Positions 1 to 6,561 are shown, counted from the first letter of the stretch. The stretch is 64,000 nucleotides of DNA from Planctomycetota bacterium (GCA_016712285.1 JADJRK010000001.1:2108001-2172000), one strand, 5' to 3'. Numbers and translations are program-made. Notes: generated from the sequence alone by a model not told the origin.

Positions 1-994
1 TCTCGTCGATCGCGTCGATCAGGTCCCAGGCCGCGTTGCGGTACTGGCTGTTCTTCTTGGCGAGTGCGCGGTTGACGTCGGCGCCCTGGCCCGCATCGTT
101 GGCGTTGGAGTCCTGCGCTTCCTGGCGCTTGGCGCCCTCTTCGCCTTCCTTGCCGTAGTGGATGTAGGTGTCGTTCAGCTTCTTGCCCAGTTCAAGAATC
201 TCGTTGTCCTGCGGCGCCTCGACGTGCGCGACCTTGGTGTTGTGGTCGATCGATATGTAGCTGCCGTCAGCCAGTTGTGCGCCCTCAAGCCACTTGCCGT
301 CGATGCCTTCCTGATGGCTGCCACAGTGGATGGTGTTGACGATGATGCCCTTGGTGATGGCCAGCTTGCACGCGTCTTTGAACTCGACGGGACCCTGCGT
401 GAAGGGCTCGTTGCCGGCGATGAAGATGGCTTTGTAGTCGGTCTCGAGCTCGCTCCACTTCAGGCCCTCGACCGCTGACTTGATTACCTGGCCGCAATGC
501 TCGCTGCCGCCGTTGGTGCCAAGCTTGAACAGCTCTTCGCTGATCTTGTCGAGGTCGGTGCTGAACCCGACAATCTGCCGCAGGTAGCCCTCGGTACCCT
601 GCAACCCGCTGTTGCCGTACTCGTAAAGCGAGACCTCGAACTCGGGCGTAACGCCCTTCTGCGTGACGAAGGCGAACTCGTTGACAATCTTCCAGATCTG
701 TGTGCGCGCCTGGTCGATCAACCCGCTCATGCTGCCGCTGGTATCCAGCAGGATTGCAAGCTGGATTTTCGGAGGCGTGTCGCCCTTGACCTGCGGCGAG
801 TCTTTCTCGGCGGGCTTTTCCGTGTCGCCCACCGTTCCATCCGTGCCGGGCTTTTCCTCTTTGCAGCTCTCCATGTGTTTCGACAGTGCCCGGTACTCTT
901 CATAGGTCATGCAGGCTTGCACATCGTTGATCATGGCGGCACTGAAGAAGGTTGCGACAGCCGCCGCGCAGATGGTTTTCATGAACAGGTTCAT
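1..994 (-). CDS. Secreted von Willebrand factor A domain protein, partial (C-terminus beyond window)
   Basis: The frame opens at an ATG at 994 with a GAGGAG ribosome site about 7 bases upstream and stays open to the window edge, so about 331 residues are visible and the C-terminus is missing. A Sec-type signal peptide (MNLFMKTICAAAVATFF) is followed by an acidic, Pro-rich linker to about residue 75. A vWA domain starts near residue 77, with the metal-binding MIDAS motif DTSGSMSG at 84-91. Such proteins usually bind ligands through Mg2+; the ligand here is unknown. It starts 53 bases after the stop of the VIT/vWA gene, so the two probably form an operon. A second in-frame ATG at 982 is a possible alternative start. 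Confidence 0.85.
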   Translation of the reverse strand, partial: MNLFMKTICAAAVATFFSAAMINDVQACMTYEEYRALSKHMESCKEEKPGTDGTVGDTEKPAEKDSPQVKGDTPPKIQLAILLDTSGSMSGLIDQARTQIWKIVNEFAFVTQKGVTPEFEVSLYEYGNSGLQGTEGYLRQIVGFSTDLDKISEELFKLGTNGGSEHCGQVIKSAVEGLKWSELETDYKAIFIAGNEPFTQGPVEFKDACKLAITKGIIVNTIHCGSHQEGIDGKWLEGAQLADGSYISIDHNTKVAHVEAPQDNEILELGKKLNDTYIHYGKEGEEGAKRQEAQDSNANDAGQGADVNRALAKKNSQYRNAAWDLIDAIDE

Positions 995-1047
995 CGGGTT
1001 CTCCTCTTTCTCTTGGACGCTTTGGTGATGGTGGCGGTTCCGGTTGA

Positions 1048-3282
1048 CTATGGTTGGACCAGGATGACCTTGCCGTCTACTTCGATGATGATTTCACCTT
1101 CGATGGCGGCTGTGCCTTCGCGACCCAGCTCCGTAAGGCGTTCAATCAGTTTCACGTATTCGTCGGACCCGAGCTTGATGGTCTGGTCAGGCTTCAGCTC
1201 CGGTTTCTCGACCAGGCGGGTGTCAACCCAGCGCGTGCCCTTCTTGAAGTACACGCGGTCGTTCATCTGCTGCACGACGCCAACGCTTACTCGGTTGAGC
1301 TTGTCGTCGTAGTACTCGTTGCGCTTGTTTTCTTTGCTTGCGCGCTTCATGTCGGCGGCATTGTTGCTCTGGCTCCAGCCGCTGTTGCCGCTGCGCTGTT
1401 GCTGGCCGCGGCTTTGCAGGTTGCTCCAGGCCTCGTTCTGGACTTCGGTCTTGCGGCTGAGGTCCGTGCCTTCAAGCGCAAGAAACGCGGTGTACTCGGT
1501 GAGGATGCCGAACTCAGTGCTGAGCCGGACGATCTCATCGACAACCTCTTTGAACCTGGGATCGATCTTGTCGGGCGTGCTGGTATCGGCGCCGGCCATG
1601 CGAATGCCGTCGATCAGTTGCGCAACGCGACGGGCGGCCCACAGGCGCGGCACGAAGGCGTTTTTGGTGGTGGCGTTGTCGAGGCTGAACGTGAAGTCGA
1701 AGGTGCGCTCTTTGCCCAGGTAGTTGCCGCGCAGCGTGAACGTGACCGGCGCGTCGCCCGTGTAGCGGCCGATCAGCACAAGCTGGTCGCCCTCGAACAG
1801 GTCGGGCAGAAGGCCCGGCATGTGCTCAATCACGCGCACGCCTCCGCTGCTGTCGCGGGGCAGGTCAACGATCGGGTCGGCCAGCACCGGGCCCTTGAGC
1901 CGGCGGGCGATGTCGCCAACTTTTACTTCAACGTTCTCGCCGGGCGCGACAAACGTCGGCGCGGCGCGGGTCACGTCGCTGAGAGCCTCCAGCAGCGGGG
2001 CGTTCACGTCGGTGCCCACGCCCACGCTGAAGATGCGGCGCTTGTGCGCGTTGTGCTGGGCAGCCAGTTCGCGAATCGTCTTTTCCTGCGTGTTGCCGAT
2101 GGTCGGCAAGCCGTCGGTAATGAACAACACCATCGGAAGTGTGCCCTCAATCGGTGCGGGACGAAGCGCCTCAACCAGCGCGTCGTGGATGTTGGTCCCG
2201 CCATTTGGCCTGAGCGCGGTCAGAAATTCCGCCGCGGACTTTTCGGTGTCCTTGCTGCGAAGCTGCGGCTTGGCGAACAGCGTGTCGACTCCGTTGCTGA
2301 AGGTGACCACGTTGAAGGCTTCGCCGTCGCGCAGGCTGGCAATCACCTGCAGCACGCTTTCTTTCGCCTGCTCCCACTTTTCGCCGCGCATGCTGCCACT
2401 GCGGTCGAGAACGATCGTGACTTCGCGACGGATGGCGTTATCCGCGTCCGGCGCCTTGGCCGGGACGCCCGCCACCATCAGAAAGTAGCCGCCGCCCTGT
2501 GCGGGGTCGGGGTACGCGAACAGGCTGGCAGTCACGCCGTCGCCGAGCAGCCAGCTGATGTGAAACGCGCCGGGGTCGCGCTGCGACGCGTCAGCCACCT
2601 TGGCACTGAGCGCGGAATCGCCGTGGCGCGTGACCTCCAGTGTGTGGCTGGGGGAGTACACGGTGCCGATTGCCCGTGTGCTGTGCAGGTTCACGCTGAT
2701 GTTCCATGGCAGCTCGTAGCTCAGCGCCTCGGTGCGGGGCAGCATGTAATCGACGCGGTTCGCGTTGGCGTCGCACACATGCTCGTAGGTGAAGCGGATC
2801 GCCTGGTTGCCGCCCGGCTCAACCGGGAACACGCTGGTGCGCACGACGTTCAGCCCCGCGAACTGCATCAGCGCGGGGTCTTTGTAGCGGCGGACGATTT
2901 CGTTGTAGATGCGGCGTGCCTCGACAATCGGCAGCAGCGTTGCGCTGGGCTCACTGCCGATGCCGTCAAAATCAAACTTGCTGATCACGCACCCAGCCGG
3001 CACGGGCAAAAGCATCTCGGCTTCCGCCATGCGCGCGCCGGGGTTGTGCAGCTTGACTTCGTAGGTGGTCGTCGCGGTCTGGTCGACAATCTTGACGTGC
3101 ACCGTCACGCCAGTGACCTGCACGCCCTGCTGGCCGGCGGCAAAGGTGCGCGACTGCGGGACGATCACGTTGGCCGAAAGTGCGCGGCGCTCAAGAGTTT
3201 CCGGCTGGCGCTGGGCAAGCAGCGCAGGCGCGAGCAGCGCGCCCAGGGCCAGCAGAGGAAAGAGGTGTTTCAGGCAAGTCAT
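1048..3282 (-). CDS. Secreted VIT and vWA domain protein (inter-alpha-trypsin inhibitor type)
   Basis: The product is 744 residues. A signal peptide covers residues 1-23, and a VIT domain at about 40-165 includes the conserved PVPxGCVISxF stretch. A vWA domain starts near residue 285, with MIDAS DRSGSMRG at 293-300. The C-terminal third is rich in charged and Gln/Ser residues with no domain I recognise. The family pairs VIT with vWA in secreted or surface adhesion and scaffold proteins, often in planctomycetes and myxobacteria. I chose the ATG at 3282 because GGAGG lies 5 bases upstream and the signal peptide starts there; an adjacent ATG at 3285 is equally in frame. The long upstream extension would overlap the next gene. 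It is followed closely by another vWA gene. Confidence 0.88.
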   Translation of the reverse strand: MTCLKHLFPLLALGALLAPALLAQRQPETLERRALSANVIVPQSRTFAAGQQGVQVTGVTVHVKIVDQTATTTYEVKLHNPGARMAEAEMLLPVPAGCVISKFDFDGIGSEPSATLLPIVEARRIYNEIVRRYKDPALMQFAGLNVVRTSVFPVEPGGNQAIRFTYEHVCDANANRVDYMLPRTEALSYELPWNISVNLHSTRAIGTVYSPSHTLEVTRHGDSALSAKVADASQRDPGAFHISWLLGDGVTASLFAYPDPAQGGGYFLMVAGVPAKAPDADNAIRREVTIVLDRSGSMRGEKWEQAKESVLQVIASLRDGEAFNVVTFSNGVDTLFAKPQLRSKDTEKSAAEFLTALRPNGGTNIHDALVEALRPAPIEGTLPMVLFITDGLPTIGNTQEKTIRELAAQHNAHKRRIFSVGVGTDVNAPLLEALSDVTRAAPTFVAPGENVEVKVGDIARRLKGPVLADPIVDLPRDSSGGVRVIEHMPGLLPDLFEGDQLVLIGRYTGDAPVTFTLRGNYLGKERTFDFTFSLDNATTKNAFVPRLWAARRVAQLIDGIRMAGADTSTPDKIDPRFKEVVDEIVRLSTEFGILTEYTAFLALEGTDLSRKTEVQNEAWSNLQSRGQQQRSGNSGWSQSNNAADMKRASKENKRNEYYDDKLNRVSVGVVQQMNDRVYFKKGTRWVDTRLVEKPELKPDQTIKLGSDEYVKLIERLTELGREGTAAIEGEIIIEVDGKVILVQP

Positions 3283-3368
3283 CATGGCCTCCAGTCGGCG
3301 CACCGTTGCACCTGCACTAGAGTACGGCCTGAAGGCCCATGTCTTTGTAACGGGCGGGTAAAAGCCAG

Positions 3369-4367
3369 CTACGCCACGATGACGACCTTGCCGAAAGGCC
3401 CCTTGGCGAGCGCCCGCCAAGCCGCAGGCGCGTCCGCGAACTTGTGCCTGGAATCGATGACGGGCTGTATTCCTGCACGCTCAATCACTGTAGCCGCTTC
3501 CAGCAGCTCGATGCGGCTGCCGACGAAGATGCCGCGCAGGCTCGCCGCCTTGTACACGAGCGGCTGGATGTTGACGTTGTCGGTGACTCCGGTCAGGCGC
3601 CCGACCAGGGCGATTCGCCCAGCCGGCGCGAGCGCATTGAGGCTACGCTGAAATGTTTTTGCGCCGCCCGTTTCCACAATCCAGTCCGCGCCGCGGCCCT
3701 GCGTCAGGCGCTGGACTTCGTGGTCCCAGTCGGGGTGCGTGACGTAGTTGACACCCTCGTCTGCGCCGAGTGCCTTTGCGCGCGCGAGCTTTTCGTCGCT
3801 GCTGCTGGTGACGATCACGCGGTTGCCGAACGACTTTGCAATCTGCAGCGCAAACAGGCTCACGCCGCCGGTGCCCAGCACCAGCAGCGTGTGGCCCGTG
3901 GGCAGGTCCTTGACCGCGTTCCAGGCCGTCAGCGCTGCGACGGGAAGCGTGACCGCGGACTCCATCGACAAGCCGGCGGGTACGTCGGCAACACCTTGTT
4001 CCGGCAGGCACACGTATTCGCCCAGCACCCCGGGCAGGCCAAAGCCGAGGTCGCTGCCATACACACCCGCGTGAAATGGACCTGCCAGCCAGCCCTGAAA
4101 AAACGTGCCGAGCACGCGCTGGCCCGGCTTGTAGAGGCGGGCGTTGGTGCCGAGCGCGACGATTTCGCCGGCACCGTCGGAGAGCGGCACCAGCGGCATA
4201 TGTTTGGGTTGGCCGTACTCTCCGCGCAGGATCATCAGGTCGCGGTAATTCAGCGACCATGCGTGCATGCGCACCAGCACCTCGCCGGCGCCCGGCGTGG
4301 GCGTTGGCACGTCCTCGATCTCGAGTGTGTGTTCTGCGCCGATTTGCGTAATGACCCAGCGTTTCAT
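3369..4367 (-). CDS. Zinc-independent MDR-family NAD(P)-dependent alcohol dehydrogenase / quinone oxidoreductase
   Basis: This 332-residue protein has the medium-chain dehydrogenase/reductase layout. A GroES-like N-terminal domain (about 25-130) contains LNYRDLMILRGEY and PLVPLSDGAG, and a Rossmann domain (about 150-290) contains the nucleotide-binding LGTGGVSLFALQ. The Cys/His residues of the catalytic and structural zinc sites of classical alcohol dehydrogenases are absent, which fits the quinone-oxidoreductase branch. The expected reaction is NAD(P)H-dependent reduction of a quinone or enone; the substrate cannot be read from sequence. Its neighbours (tRNA-like region upstream, VIT/vWA genes downstream) give no pathway hint. 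Confidence 0.85.
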   Translation of the reverse strand: MKRWVITQIGAEHTLEIEDVPTPTPGAGEVLVRMHAWSLNYRDLMILRGEYGQPKHMPLVPLSDGAGEIVALGTNARLYKPGQRVLGTFFQGWLAGPFHAGVYGSDLGFGLPGVLGEYVCLPEQGVADVPAGLSMESAVTLPVAALTAWNAVKDLPTGHTLLVLGTGGVSLFALQIAKSFGNRVIVTSSSDEKLARAKALGADEGVNYVTHPDWDHEVQRLTQGRGADWIVETGGAKTFQRSLNALAPAGRIALVGRLTGVTDNVNIQPLVYKAASLRGIFVGSRIELLEAATVIERAGIQPVIDSRHKFADAPAAWRALAKGPFGKVVIVA

Positions 4368-4419
4368 GGGGGCAGTCTACGGTCGTGCACGCCCCGGTGA
4401 AGGATGCTCTTGCGTGCCG

Positions 4420-4488
4420 GGTTCTGGGTTCCGGGTGGAGTTCACGGTGCGGCGAACCCAGAACTCGGAACCCGGAACTCGGAACGCG
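4420..4488. repeat. Intergenic inverted repeat with period-7 arms (GGGTTCN type)
   Basis: The left arm reads as tandem GGGTTCT/GGGTTCC units and the right arm as GAACCCA/GAACTCG/GAACCCG units. The arms are approximately complementary and could fold into a long imperfect hairpin. It lies between the MDR oxidoreductase start and the tRNA-Trp-like gene. Similar elements occur at 38534, 48640, 50135 and 51519. Confidence 0.6.
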
Positions 4489-4491
4489 ATC

Positions 4492-4561
4492 TGGCAGGCC
4501 GTGTAAGAGTCGAACTCACCCGACTGGTTTTGGAAACCGGTCTGGCCCCGGGCCCCGGCCT
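4492..4561 (-). tRNA. tRNA-Trp(CCA)-like gene with a degenerate D-arm
   Basis: The 3' two-thirds is a good tRNA: anticodon loop TTCCAAA (CCA, Trp), T-arm GTGAG/TTCGACT/CTTAC, acceptor strand ACGGCCT, discriminator G and encoded CCA. The 5' AGGCCG pairs with the acceptor strand. Between acceptor and anticodon stems only about 14 bases of G/C remain, and the conserved D-loop AGNNGG sequence is gone. The anticodon stem has one C-A mismatch. It may be a decayed copy or an unusual functional tRNA. Confidence 0.55.
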
Positions 4562-4569
4562 GTCTTGCA

Positions 4570-4591
4570 GGGGCGCCGTGCGCGGCGCCCC
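4570..4591 (-). terminator. GC-rich hairpin at the end of the HNH gene
   Basis: GGGGCGCC and GGCGCCCC form an 8-bp stem around a short loop, touching the HNH stop codon. No clear U-run follows, so it may act as a processing or stability hairpin as well as a terminator. Confidence 0.45.
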
Positions 4592-5199
4592 TACTTTGCC
4601 TCCACCTGCTCCGTGGCCTTGCCGATGAACGGCGCCCACGCTGGCTGTGACGTTACGCCGCGCAGCAGCAGTGTCTCGCGCGTCGGCTGCTGCGGCGTTG
4701 CCTGCAGGTTCATCTCGGCCTCGCGCGGTGTGCGGTCGGCCTTGCGATGATTGCAGCGCGCGCACGCCAGCACGCAGTTGCCCCACGTGGTAGCACCGCC
4801 GCGCGACACCGGCACCACGTGGTCCAGCGTCATGTCGCGCTTGTGCACGACCGCGTTGCAGTACTGGCAGCGGCCGTTGTCGCGCTCGTAGACTCCGCGG
4901 CGCGAGAACGGCACACCGGCGTTGGGGTAGCCGGCAAACTTGGCCAGTGTAATCACCTGCGGAATGCGCACCTGCATGGCCGCCGTGCGAATGTAGTCGG
5001 CCTCAATCACATGCGCGTCAGCCGGCACGGCGCGCTCGGCCAGCCACTGCTCCCAGGTGAACATCTGGTAGGTCTGGGGGCATACGATGCGGGCGCGGCC
5101 GCGCGACACCAGCACAAGTGCGCCGCGCAGTACCAGTGTAGTCAGCGGCTGCCATACCCGGTTGAGGGTCAGCACGCGCTCAAGCTCAATGCGGGTCAT
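4591..5199 (-). CDS. HNH endonuclease family protein
   Basis: The product is 202 residues. The C-terminal half carries a full HNH zinc-ribbon nuclease motif: RCQYC, then LDHVVPVSRGG with the DH pair, then N and a second CARCNHRK cysteine pair. The N-terminal half matches the conserved extension of the widespread chromosomal HNH family (LNRVWQPL...GALVLVSRG). These proteins are predicted Mg2+-dependent nucleases; the cellular role of this subfamily is unknown to me. The ATG at 5199 has AAGGAG 7 bases upstream. The longer frame reads through tRNA genes and is rejected. It sits inside the tRNA cluster, between tRNA-Met and the Trp-like gene. Confidence 0.85.
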   Translation of the reverse strand: MTRIELERVLTLNRVWQPLTTLVLRGALVLVSRGRARIVCPQTYQMFTWEQWLAERAVPADAHVIEADYIRTAAMQVRIPQVITLAKFAGYPNAGVPFSRRGVYERDNGRCQYCNAVVHKRDMTLDHVVPVSRGGATTWGNCVLACARCNHRKADRTPREAEMNLQATPQQPTRETLLLRGVTSQPAWAPFIGKATEQVEAK

Positions 5200-5219
5200 G
5201 GCGTCTCCTTTCTGGTGAG

Positions 5220-5292
5220 TGGTGGCGGCGGAGGGAGTTGAACCCTCAAGCCCGGGATTATGAATCCCGGCTGCGCACCGGCGCGCGCCGCG
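5220..5292 (-). tRNA. tRNA-Met(CAT) with a C1-C72 mismatch and a very short D-arm
   Basis: The anticodon stem CGGGA/TCCCG encloses TTCATAA (CAT). The T-arm GAGGG/TTCAACT/CCCTC and 3' CGCCGCC-A-CCA are standard. The 5' strand CGCGGCG pairs with all but the first position, giving a 1-72 mismatch as in initiator tRNAs. The D-arm is a GCGC/GCGC stem with a loop of only CGGT. Three G-C pairs sit at 28-30 rather than 29-31, so initiator identity is uncertain. Confidence 0.65.
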
Positions 5293-5298
5293 AAAAGT

Positions 5299-5374
5299 TG
5301 GTGTGCCCGGCAGGGCTTGAACCTGCACCTCGCGGGGTAAGAACCCGCTGCTCTGCCGCTCGAGCTCCAGGCAC
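5299..5374 (-). tRNA. tRNA-Lys(CTT)
   Basis: The 76-base cloverleaf has a GTGCCTG/CGGGCAC acceptor, anticodon loop TTCTTAC, T-arm GCAGG/TTCAAGC/CCTGC and encoded CCA. Positions 8 and 14 are both G rather than the usual U8-A14 pair. Confidence 0.93.
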
Positions 5375-5380
5375 GTCGAA

Positions 5381-5454
5381 TGGAGCCGCCGGCGGGAGTT
5401 CAACCCGCACCGCGCCGCTACGAGGGGCGCATCCTGGCGTTAGACGACAGCGGC
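5381..5454 (-). tRNA. tRNA-Thr(CGT) with G56 in the T-loop and C19 in the D-loop
   Basis: The acceptor GCCGCTG/CGGCGGC with T73 and CCA resembles actinobacterial-type Thr(CGT) tRNAs. The anticodon loop is CTCGTAG (CGT), with a C-C mismatch closing the anticodon stem. The T-loop reads TTGAACT and the D-loop AACGCCA, so the conserved G19 and C56 are exchanged. Confidence 0.7.
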
Positions 5455-5455
5455 T

Positions 5456-5529
5456 TGGTTCCCGGTGGGTGAATCGAACACCCGTCGCTTGTTTGTAAGA
5501 CAAGGGTCCTGCCATTGGACGAACCGGGA
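5456..5529 (-). tRNA. tRNA-Val(TAC)
   Basis: The acceptor TCCCGGT/ACCGGGA is perfect. The anticodon stem CTTGT/ACAAG encloses CTTACAA (TAC), the T-arm is GGGTG/TTCGATT/CACCC, and A73 and CCA are encoded. Confidence 0.95.
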
Positions 5530-5534
5530 GAATG

Positions 5535-5610
5535 TGGTCGCGGAGGTGGGATTCGAACCCACGGTCTCTTGCTCCCGGGGCAAGCGTCCGGCCTCTGGAC
5601 TACTCCGCGA
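5535..5610 (-). tRNA. tRNA-Pro(CGG) with C33
   Basis: The acceptor TCGCGGA/TCCGCGA and T-arm GTGGG/TTCGAAT/CCCAC are perfect. The anticodon stem CTTGC/GCAAG encloses CCCGGGA, so the anticodon is CGG and position 33 is C instead of the near-universal U. Confidence 0.85.
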
Positions 5611-5611
5611 A

Positions 5612-5660
5612 AGCCCGCGCCGGACGGCGCGGGCGCCCGCTGCTTCCGCAGCGGGCTTTC
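5612..5660. repeat. Two back-to-back GC hairpins between tRNA-Pro and tRNA-Glu
   Basis: GCCCGCGCC/GGCGCGGGC and GCCCGCTGC/GCAGCGGGC form adjacent stem-loops, bounded by AAGCCCG and CGGGCTTT. They could separate or help process the flanking tRNAs; a terminator role is possible in either direction. Confidence 0.5.
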
Positions 5661-5665
5661 AGTGT

Positions 5666-5740
5666 TGGTGAGCGTACGGGGAATCGAACCCCGACCTTCT
5701 GATTGAGAATCAGAGATCCTGGCCGTTAGACGATACGCCC
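5666..5740 (-). tRNA. tRNA-Glu(CTC)
   Basis: The acceptor is GGGCGTA/TACGCTC. The anticodon stem TCTGA/TCAGA encloses TTCTCAA (CTC), the T-arm is CGGGG/TTCGATT/CCCCG, and CCA is encoded. It abuts tRNA-Asp directly with no spacer. Confidence 0.95.
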
Positions 5741-5815
5741 TGGCGACCCCACGGGGAGTTGAACCCCGATCTCCCGATAGACAATCGGGCATCGTAGCCG
5801 TTGGACCATGGGGCC
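5741..5815 (-). tRNA. tRNA-Asp(GTC)
   Basis: The acceptor is GGCCCCA/TGGGGTC with discriminator G. The anticodon loop TTGTCTA (GTC) sits in stem CCCGA/TCGGG, the T-loop is TTCAACT, and CCA is encoded. Confidence 0.95.
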
Positions 5816-5818
5816 AAG

Positions 5819-5892
5819 TGGTAGAGACACGTGGAGTCGAACCACGATCGGTCGATTATCAATCGACTGCTCTGCCATTGAGCTATGCCTCT
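5819..5892 (-). tRNA. tRNA-Ile(GAT)
   Basis: The acceptor is AGAGGCA/TGTCTCT with A73. The anticodon stem GTCGA/TCGAC encloses TTGATAA (GAT), the D-arm GCTC/AATGGCA/GAGC is canonical, and CCA is encoded. It is not part of an rRNA operon here. Confidence 0.95.
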
Positions 5893-5897
5893 GAATC

Positions 5898-5972
5898 TGG
5901 CTGGCTCGGGTGGACTCGAACCACCATCACAAGCTCCGCAAGCTTGCGTCCTTTCCTTTAGACGACGAGCCA
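5898..5972 (-). tRNA. tRNA-Arg(GCG)
   Basis: The acceptor is TGGCTCG/CGAGCCA with G73. The anticodon stem CAAGC/GCTTG encloses TTGCGGA, giving anticodon GCG. Most bacteria read CGC/CGT with an ACG gene deaminated to ICG by TadA; a genomic G34 would bypass that step. Confidence 0.9.
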
Positions 5973-5982
5973 TGAGTGTGGA

Positions 5983-6010
5983 GCCCGCCTTCGCCAAGGC
6001 TTCGGCGGGC
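5983..6010. repeat. Palindromic repeat, copy 1 (CGCCTTCGCCAAGG family)
   Basis: A GCCCGCC stem encloses TTCGCCAAGGCTTC. Near-identical palindromes lie at 6144-6171 and 6309-6332, with a degenerate copy at 6405-6430, all between tRNA genes. It resembles a REP-type dispersed repeat. Confidence 0.7.
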
Positions 6011-6058
6011 ATGCCTGCGGGCGTCAAATGCTGGACAGGCGCCCTCCGGGTGGAAGGC

Positions 6059-6133
6059 TGGTGGACCGGCTGGGAGTTCAACCCAGTCTGCGTGCTTGCA
6101 AGGCACGCGTGCTCGCGTTGACACTACCGGCCC
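6059..6133 (-). tRNA. tRNA-Ala(TGC) with G56 in the T-loop and C19 in the D-loop
   Basis: The acceptor GGGCCGG/CCGGTCC contains the G3-U70 alanine identity pair. The anticodon loop is CTTGCAA (TGC), with A73 and CCA encoded. The T-loop is TTGAACT and the D-loop contains GCGA where GGCA is expected, so G19 and C56 are exchanged as in the Thr tRNA. Confidence 0.9.
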
Positions 6134-6143
6134 ATAGTGTTGC

Positions 6144-6171
6144 GTCCGCCTTCGCCAAGGCTTTGGCGGAC
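6144..6171. repeat. Palindromic repeat, copy 2
   Basis: GTCCGCC/GGCGGAC flank the shared core TTCGCCAAGGCTTT. It lies between tRNA-Gly and tRNA-Ala and belongs to the same family as copy 1. Confidence 0.7.
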
Positions 6172-6196
6172 AGTGGCCGCGCCATTGCGCAGCAAC

Positions 6197-6271
6197 TGGA
6201 GCCCCCGGGCGGAATCGAACCGACCGTCCCCTGACTGGCAATCAGGAATTCTGCCACTGAACCACGAGGGC
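6197..6271 (-). tRNA. tRNA-Gly(GCC)
   Basis: The acceptor is GCCCTCG/CGGGGGC with T73, as usual for Gly. The anticodon stem CCTGA/TCAGG encloses TTGCCAG (GCC). The T-stem has one mismatch, and CCA is encoded. Confidence 0.93.
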
Positions 6272-6308
6272 TTTGTATTTCGGCGCAGTTGTCAAAGAAC
6301 TGGCTTGC

Positions 6309-6332
6309 CAGCCGAAGCCTTGGCGAAGGCTG
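6309..6332. repeat. Palindromic repeat, copy 3
   Basis: CAGCC/GGCTG flank GAAGCCTTGGCGAA, the shared core in inverted orientation. It touches the 3' end of tRNA-Phe. Confidence 0.65.
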
Positions 6333-6404
6333 GTGTGCCGGCGTGGACTTGAACCACGATTTCCGCGGCTTCAACGCGGCGCTCTACCGTTGAGCTACCG
6401 GCAC
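6331..6404 (-). tRNA. tRNA-Phe(GAA)
   Basis: The acceptor GTGCCGG/CCGGCAC is perfect, with A73. The anticodon stem CCGCG/CGCGG encloses TTGAAGC (GAA), the T-arm is CGTGG/TTCAAGT/CCACG, and CCA is encoded. Confidence 0.95.
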
Positions 6405-6430
6405 CCGCCTTCGCGAACGCTTTGGCAGAC
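6405..6430. repeat. Palindromic repeat, degenerate copy 4
   Basis: CCGCCTTCGCGAACGCTTTG is a diverged form of the family core, located between tRNA-His and tRNA-Phe. Confidence 0.5.
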
Positions 6431-6435
6431 ATGCC

Positions 6436-6508
6436 TGGGTGCGGGCGCGGAGTCGAACCGCGCCTTCGCTTTCACAGAGCGACATGCATCCGCTACACCA
6501 ACCCGCAC
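6436..6508 (-). tRNA. tRNA-His(GTG), without an obvious encoded G-1
   Basis: The acceptor GTGCGGG/CCCGCAC is perfect and the anticodon loop is CTGTGAA (GTG). The T-arm is CGCGG/TTCGACT/CCGCG. The base before G1 is T rather than the G-1 expected for His. After C72 comes CCAG, so either there is no discriminator before CCA, or C73 is present and CCA is not encoded, unlike the other tRNAs here. Confidence 0.85.
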
Positions 6509-6516
6509 ATAACGCA

Positions 6517-6542
6517 GCGGGGACCCGTCACCGGGTCCCCGC
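6517..6542. terminator. Strong GC hairpin upstream of tRNA-His
   Basis: GCGGGGACCCG and CGGGTCCCCGC form an 11-bp stem with a 4-base loop between the small ORF at 6562 and tRNA-His. CTTT follows on the plus strand only. It may be an attenuator or RNA-processing signal in the tRNA transcript. Confidence 0.45.
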
Positions 6543-6561
6543 TTTCAGCGCATACGCGCCT

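Noticed and set aside
1054..3651. A long plus-strand frame of 865 codons
   Set aside because: It is antisense to the VIT/vWA gene, an artefact of GC-rich codon use on the opposite strand; it has no ribosome site or domain.
4440..4490. tRNA or attachment site next to tRNA-Trp
   Set aside because: The segment is a period-7 inverted repeat without integrase or direct repeat of the tRNA 3' end, so no integrated element is supported.
5220..6510. CRISPR array
   Set aside because: The regular repeats here are tRNA T-arms and a palindromic repeat family, with no unique spacers of constant length and no cas genes.
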